The position numbers were made by a program, and so were the translations under genes. Under the pieces are notes generated by a model, which saw only the letters and a list, made by a program, of their open reading frames with translations, ran no database searches and was not told where the DNA came from. A DNA stretch of 64,000 nt. Source: AP-15 sp963818695 (GTDB lineage Bacteria; Pseudomonadota; Alphaproteobacteria; ATCC43930; CGMCC-115725). The stretch covers positions 620,001 to 684,000 of the forward strand of contig CAWFTG010000011.1 of assembly GCA_963818695.1 (NCBI GenBank). Direction: 5' to 3'. Below, piece by piece: positions 61,701-64,000 of the stretch (positions are counted from its first letter, which is position 1; every line of letters starts with the position of its first letter).

Positions 61701-62627
61701 CTACGTCTCGGTCTTTCTCCGGTCCATGCTCTGCGCCTCCACGAAAACCCGGGCGATCTCGTTGTGGCGGCATTTCAGGTTCCGTTCAATGTCGCTGACG
61801 GCGCGCTCGACATCGGAAGAGCCGAGGCGGTTCTGGAAATCGAGGCTGAGGGTGACGAGAACCGCATCCGGCCCGATCTGAAGCGTGGCAAGCTCGCCGA
61901 GCTTTGCCACCCCGGGCCAGCGGCTCACTGTCTTTGCAATATCGTCGCGCAACTCCGGCAACGCGGCTTCGCCGGTAAGCAGGCCGTGGCACTCCCGGGC
62001 CAGCAACAGGCCCGCGGTTGCCAGAAGCGCAGCAATCACGATGGAGCCGATCCCGTCCCAGCGGGGCTCGCCGGTGATCTCGCTGAGCCCGATGCCGAGC
62101 GCCGCGACGCAGATGCCGATAAGAGCGGCGCTGTCTTCAAACAGGACGGCGAACACGCTGGGATCCTTGCTGCGGCGGACTGCCGCGTAGATGGCCCTAC
62201 CTTTCTGTGATTTCCGAAGTGTCCGCAGGCTGATGAACCACGAAATGCCCTCGGCGACAAAAGCGAAACCGAGAATGGCATAACTGATCCAGGCCTTCTT
62301 GATGTGCTCCGGGTGCTGGATCTGGTGGATGCCGTCGAGCAGCGTGGCCCCAGCGCCCAGCCCGAACAGCAGTACCGCCATCAGCAGCGACCAGAAAAAC
62401 ACCTCCATGCCATACCCGAACGGATGAGTCTGGTCGGGCGGATAGCCGCTGCGGTGGACGCCTATCAACAGCAAAATCTCGTTCCCGCAATCGATCGTCG
62501 AGTGGACCGCCTCGCTCATCATCGATGAGCTGCCGGTGAAAAACGCGGCGCCGTATTTGGCTATCGCTATCGCTGCGTTTGCCGCAAGAGCGGCACCCGC
62601 GACAAATCTCAACTCGCTCTGTGCCAT
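61701..62627 (-). CDS. Cation diffusion facilitator (CDF) family transporter
   Basis: CDF proteins export divalent metals such as zinc, iron or manganese from the cytoplasm in exchange for protons. The 308-residue product has six hydrophobic segments; TM2 carries SSSMMSEAVHSTIDCGNEILL with the metal-site His and Asp, and TM5 has FEDSAALIGICVAALGIG. A C-terminal cytoplasmic ferredoxin-like domain begins near TVSRWPGVAKL. The ATG at 62627 is preferred over an upstream TTG at 62645. The HPFGYGMEVFFWSLLMAVLLFG segment (read in two blocks) is typical of FieF/MMT1-like members. Metal specificity is not assignable. Confidence 0.88.
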   Translation of the reverse strand: MAQSELRFVAGAALAANAAIAIAKYGAAFFTGSSSMMSEAVHSTIDCGNEILLLIGVHRSGYPPDQTHPFGYGMEVFFWSLLMAVLLFGLGAGATLLDGIHQIQHPEHIKKAWISYAILGFAFVAEGISWFISLRTLRKSQKGRAIYAAVRRSKDPSVFAVLFEDSAALIGICVAALGIGLSEITGEPRWDGIGSIVIAALLATAGLLLARECHGLLTGEAALPELRDDIAKTVSRWPGVAKLGELATLQIGPDAVLVTLSLDFQNRLGSSDVERAVSDIERNLKCRHNEIARVFVEAQSMDRRKTET

Positions 62628-62812
62628 GTCCGGGGAAACATTCAAAGCCGCTCATGGTTCGTCTTCGCGGTACAAGCCGACGCAGGCAGGGCCTTCGATG
62701 CTGTCGGTTCTCGGCTGGGCAACCCGGCGCACGGAAGCGTACAACCGAACGCCGTCGAAGCGCGCACCGTTGCGACGGCGCTCCGCCGACCAACTCGCGA
62801 AGGGAAAAGCCC

Positions 62813-64000
62813 ATGTCATTGAGCCGGCAATTCGCAACCTTTGTCGCTACGCTCCGGTACGAAGATTTGCCCACAGGGGTCGTCGACCGCGCCAAAGGTG
62901 TCACGTTGCAGGCGCTGAGTTCGGCGCTCGTCGCCCGCGACATGCCGGCGAGCCGCCAGGCACTCGCCTTGATGCAGGAGGAAGAGGTAGGCGGCGGCGG
63001 AGCCGCGACGGTGCTGTGCCACGGCGCCAAGCTCACCAAGGGCGGAGCAGCCTTTGTCAACGCCGAGATGATCTTTGCCGGCGGCAAATGGGACACCTTC
63101 CGCATGCTGACTCATCCCGGCATCGCAATCCTGCCGGCCGCGCTTGCCGCGGCGGAAGTCACGGGCGCTTCCGGCAGGGAGTTCCTGACGGCGGTCGCGG
63201 CGGGCTACGAGGTCATGGAGCGCATGGCCGCCGAGTTTATTCCGACAGTTATGTCGCGCGGCTTTCATGCGGGGCCGGTGTTCGGCATCTTCGGCGCCGC
63301 GGTCGCCGCCGCCAAGCTGGGCGGTCTCGATGCAGACCACATCCACAGCGCGATAGCGCAATGCGTCAATCTGGCCTCGGGCAATCTCGAAGGCGCGCGC
63401 AGCGGCGGCCGTTCATTGCGCGAAGGCGGCGCGGTGCGCAATGCACTGCTCGCCGTAGCATTGGCCAAGCACGCGACACCGAGCGGCGAGACAACATTGG
63501 AAGGCGAGGCCGGCTTTTACCACGCCTATGCCGGCAACAACCGCGGTGAACTACGCTACAGCTTCACCGGGGCAAACCGCACCGACATCTACAAGATCAC
63601 CGAAGGGCTTGGCCACGATTGGGTCTTTCTCGAGACGCTCTACCGCATCTATTCGACTGCCGGCTACAACATCGCCCATGTCGATGTGACTGCGACGCTG
63701 TGCGAGGAGCACAACCTCCGTTACGACGACATCGGCCGCATCGAGGCGCTCGTCAACTGGCTGGAGACCGAATATCCGAGCCCGGCCTTCCCGAGCCGCG
63801 GCATTGACAACCCGCCGCAGGTCGGCAGCACGCAGTATTTCACCGCCTGGGGCGCCGCCCGGCGCAGCTATCCGCTACTGCGCAGCGACCGGCCCGGCCC
63901 CGGTGAGACCGACCCACCCGAGGTGCTCGACCTGATGCACCGCGTAACCCTAATCCCGACCGTGCACCGCACCCTGTTCGGCCCGCGCATCACGGTCTTC
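62813..64000 (+). CDS. MmgE/PrpD family protein (C-terminus cut by window edge)
   Basis: The family includes 2-methylcitrate dehydratase and related acid dehydratases. From the ATG at 62813 (preceded by AAGGGAAA), 396 codons are open to the window edge: RQFATFVATLRYEDLPTGVV, GGGAATVLCHGAKLTKGGAA, NAEMIFAGGKWDTFRML, the GFHAGPVFGIFGAAVAAAKL block, and NLASGNLEGARSGGRSLREG. The remainder up to ITVF is the second domain. It lies 167 bases upstream of and divergent from the CDF gene. The actual substrate is unknown; only the PrpD subgroup is known to act on methylcitrate. Confidence 0.87.
   Translation, partial: MSLSRQFATFVATLRYEDLPTGVVDRAKGVTLQALSSALVARDMPASRQALALMQEEEVGGGGAATVLCHGAKLTKGGAAFVNAEMIFAGGKWDTFRMLTHPGIAILPAALAAAEVTGASGREFLTAVAAGYEVMERMAAEFIPTVMSRGFHAGPVFGIFGAAVAAAKLGGLDADHIHSAIAQCVNLASGNLEGARSGGRSLREGGAVRNALLAVALAKHATPSGETTLEGEAGFYHAYAGNNRGELRYSFTGANRTDIYKITEGLGHDWVFLETLYRIYSTAGYNIAHVDVTATLCEEHNLRYDDIGRIEALVNWLETEYPSPAFPSRGIDNPPQVGSTQYFTAWGAARRSYPLLRSDRPGPGETDPPEVLDLMHRVTLIPTVHRTLFGPRITVF

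Noticed and set aside
1..64000. tRNA or rRNA genes
   Set aside because: I looked in the larger gaps for clover-leaf arms and conserved T-loop sequence and saw none; a dedicated search could still find one.

Overview
The window is a GC-rich chromosomal segment from what looks like a free-living alphaproteobacterium. The evidence is a complete AapJQMP amino-acid transporter, the glmU-glmS pair with a divergent gph, a polyhydroxyalkanoate-system protein, a DUF5681 protein, and palindromic intergenic repeats of the kind that are common in Rhizobiales and Rhodospirillales. I cannot name a genus. No rRNA, tRNA, CRISPR array, complete prophage or insertion sequence is visible.

Layout. 1-9.4 kb is mainly housekeeping: gph, glmU-glmS, an XRE regulator, a UdgX-type uracil-DNA glycosylase with a small membrane protein, a MetY-type sulfhydrylase, a frameshifted HhH-GPD glycosylase, a solute-binding protein and a PHA-system protein. 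9.4-13.2 kb holds amidohydrolases: a tandem pair of ACMSD-type genes, the second broken, and a third with an internal twin-arginine motif. 13.5-16 kb is poorly coding and holds a glycine-rich PEP-CTERM protein, a DUF5681 protein and long inverted repeats. 16-25.4 kb is a dense catabolic-looking block: a dihydroxyphthalate-decarboxylase-like protein, an HD-domain protein, a maleate-isomerase-fold protein without its cysteines, a LigB-type dioxygenase, a D-aminoacylase-type amidohydrolase, an alpha/beta hydrolase, a 2-hydroxyacid dehydrogenase, an FMN alpha-hydroxyacid oxidase and a glyoxalase-fold protein.

25.4-30.3 kb carries an RND efflux pair and a DUF4258/DUF2283 pair. 30.3-37 kb has mutL, a flavin monooxygenase-like gene, cysK, an alaX-type editing gene, a mercaptopyruvate sulfurtransferase and a GNAT. 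37-42.5 kb is a hydrolase-methyltransferase chimera and aapJQMP. 42.6-45.9 kb has the overlapping ogt-alkA-pyrF string and an ECF sigma/anti-sigma pair. 46-50.5 kb is a form II carbon-monoxide-dehydrogenase-like coxG-S-L-M cluster. 50.9-62.6 kb holds a VOC protein, a complete oligopeptide-type ABC operon with two paralogous binding proteins, a molybdopterin oxidoreductase and a CDF transporter. The window ends inside an MmgE/PrpD gene.

A caution that affects the whole window: about ten places show a conserved protein jumping reading frame by one base, with clean coding sequence on both sides. This looks more like sequencing indels than widespread gene decay. I annotate such genes at their restored extent and flag the shift. 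The best candidate for undescribed biology is the 16-25 kb catabolic block, especially the HD-protein/decarboxylase pair and the cysteine-less isomerase.
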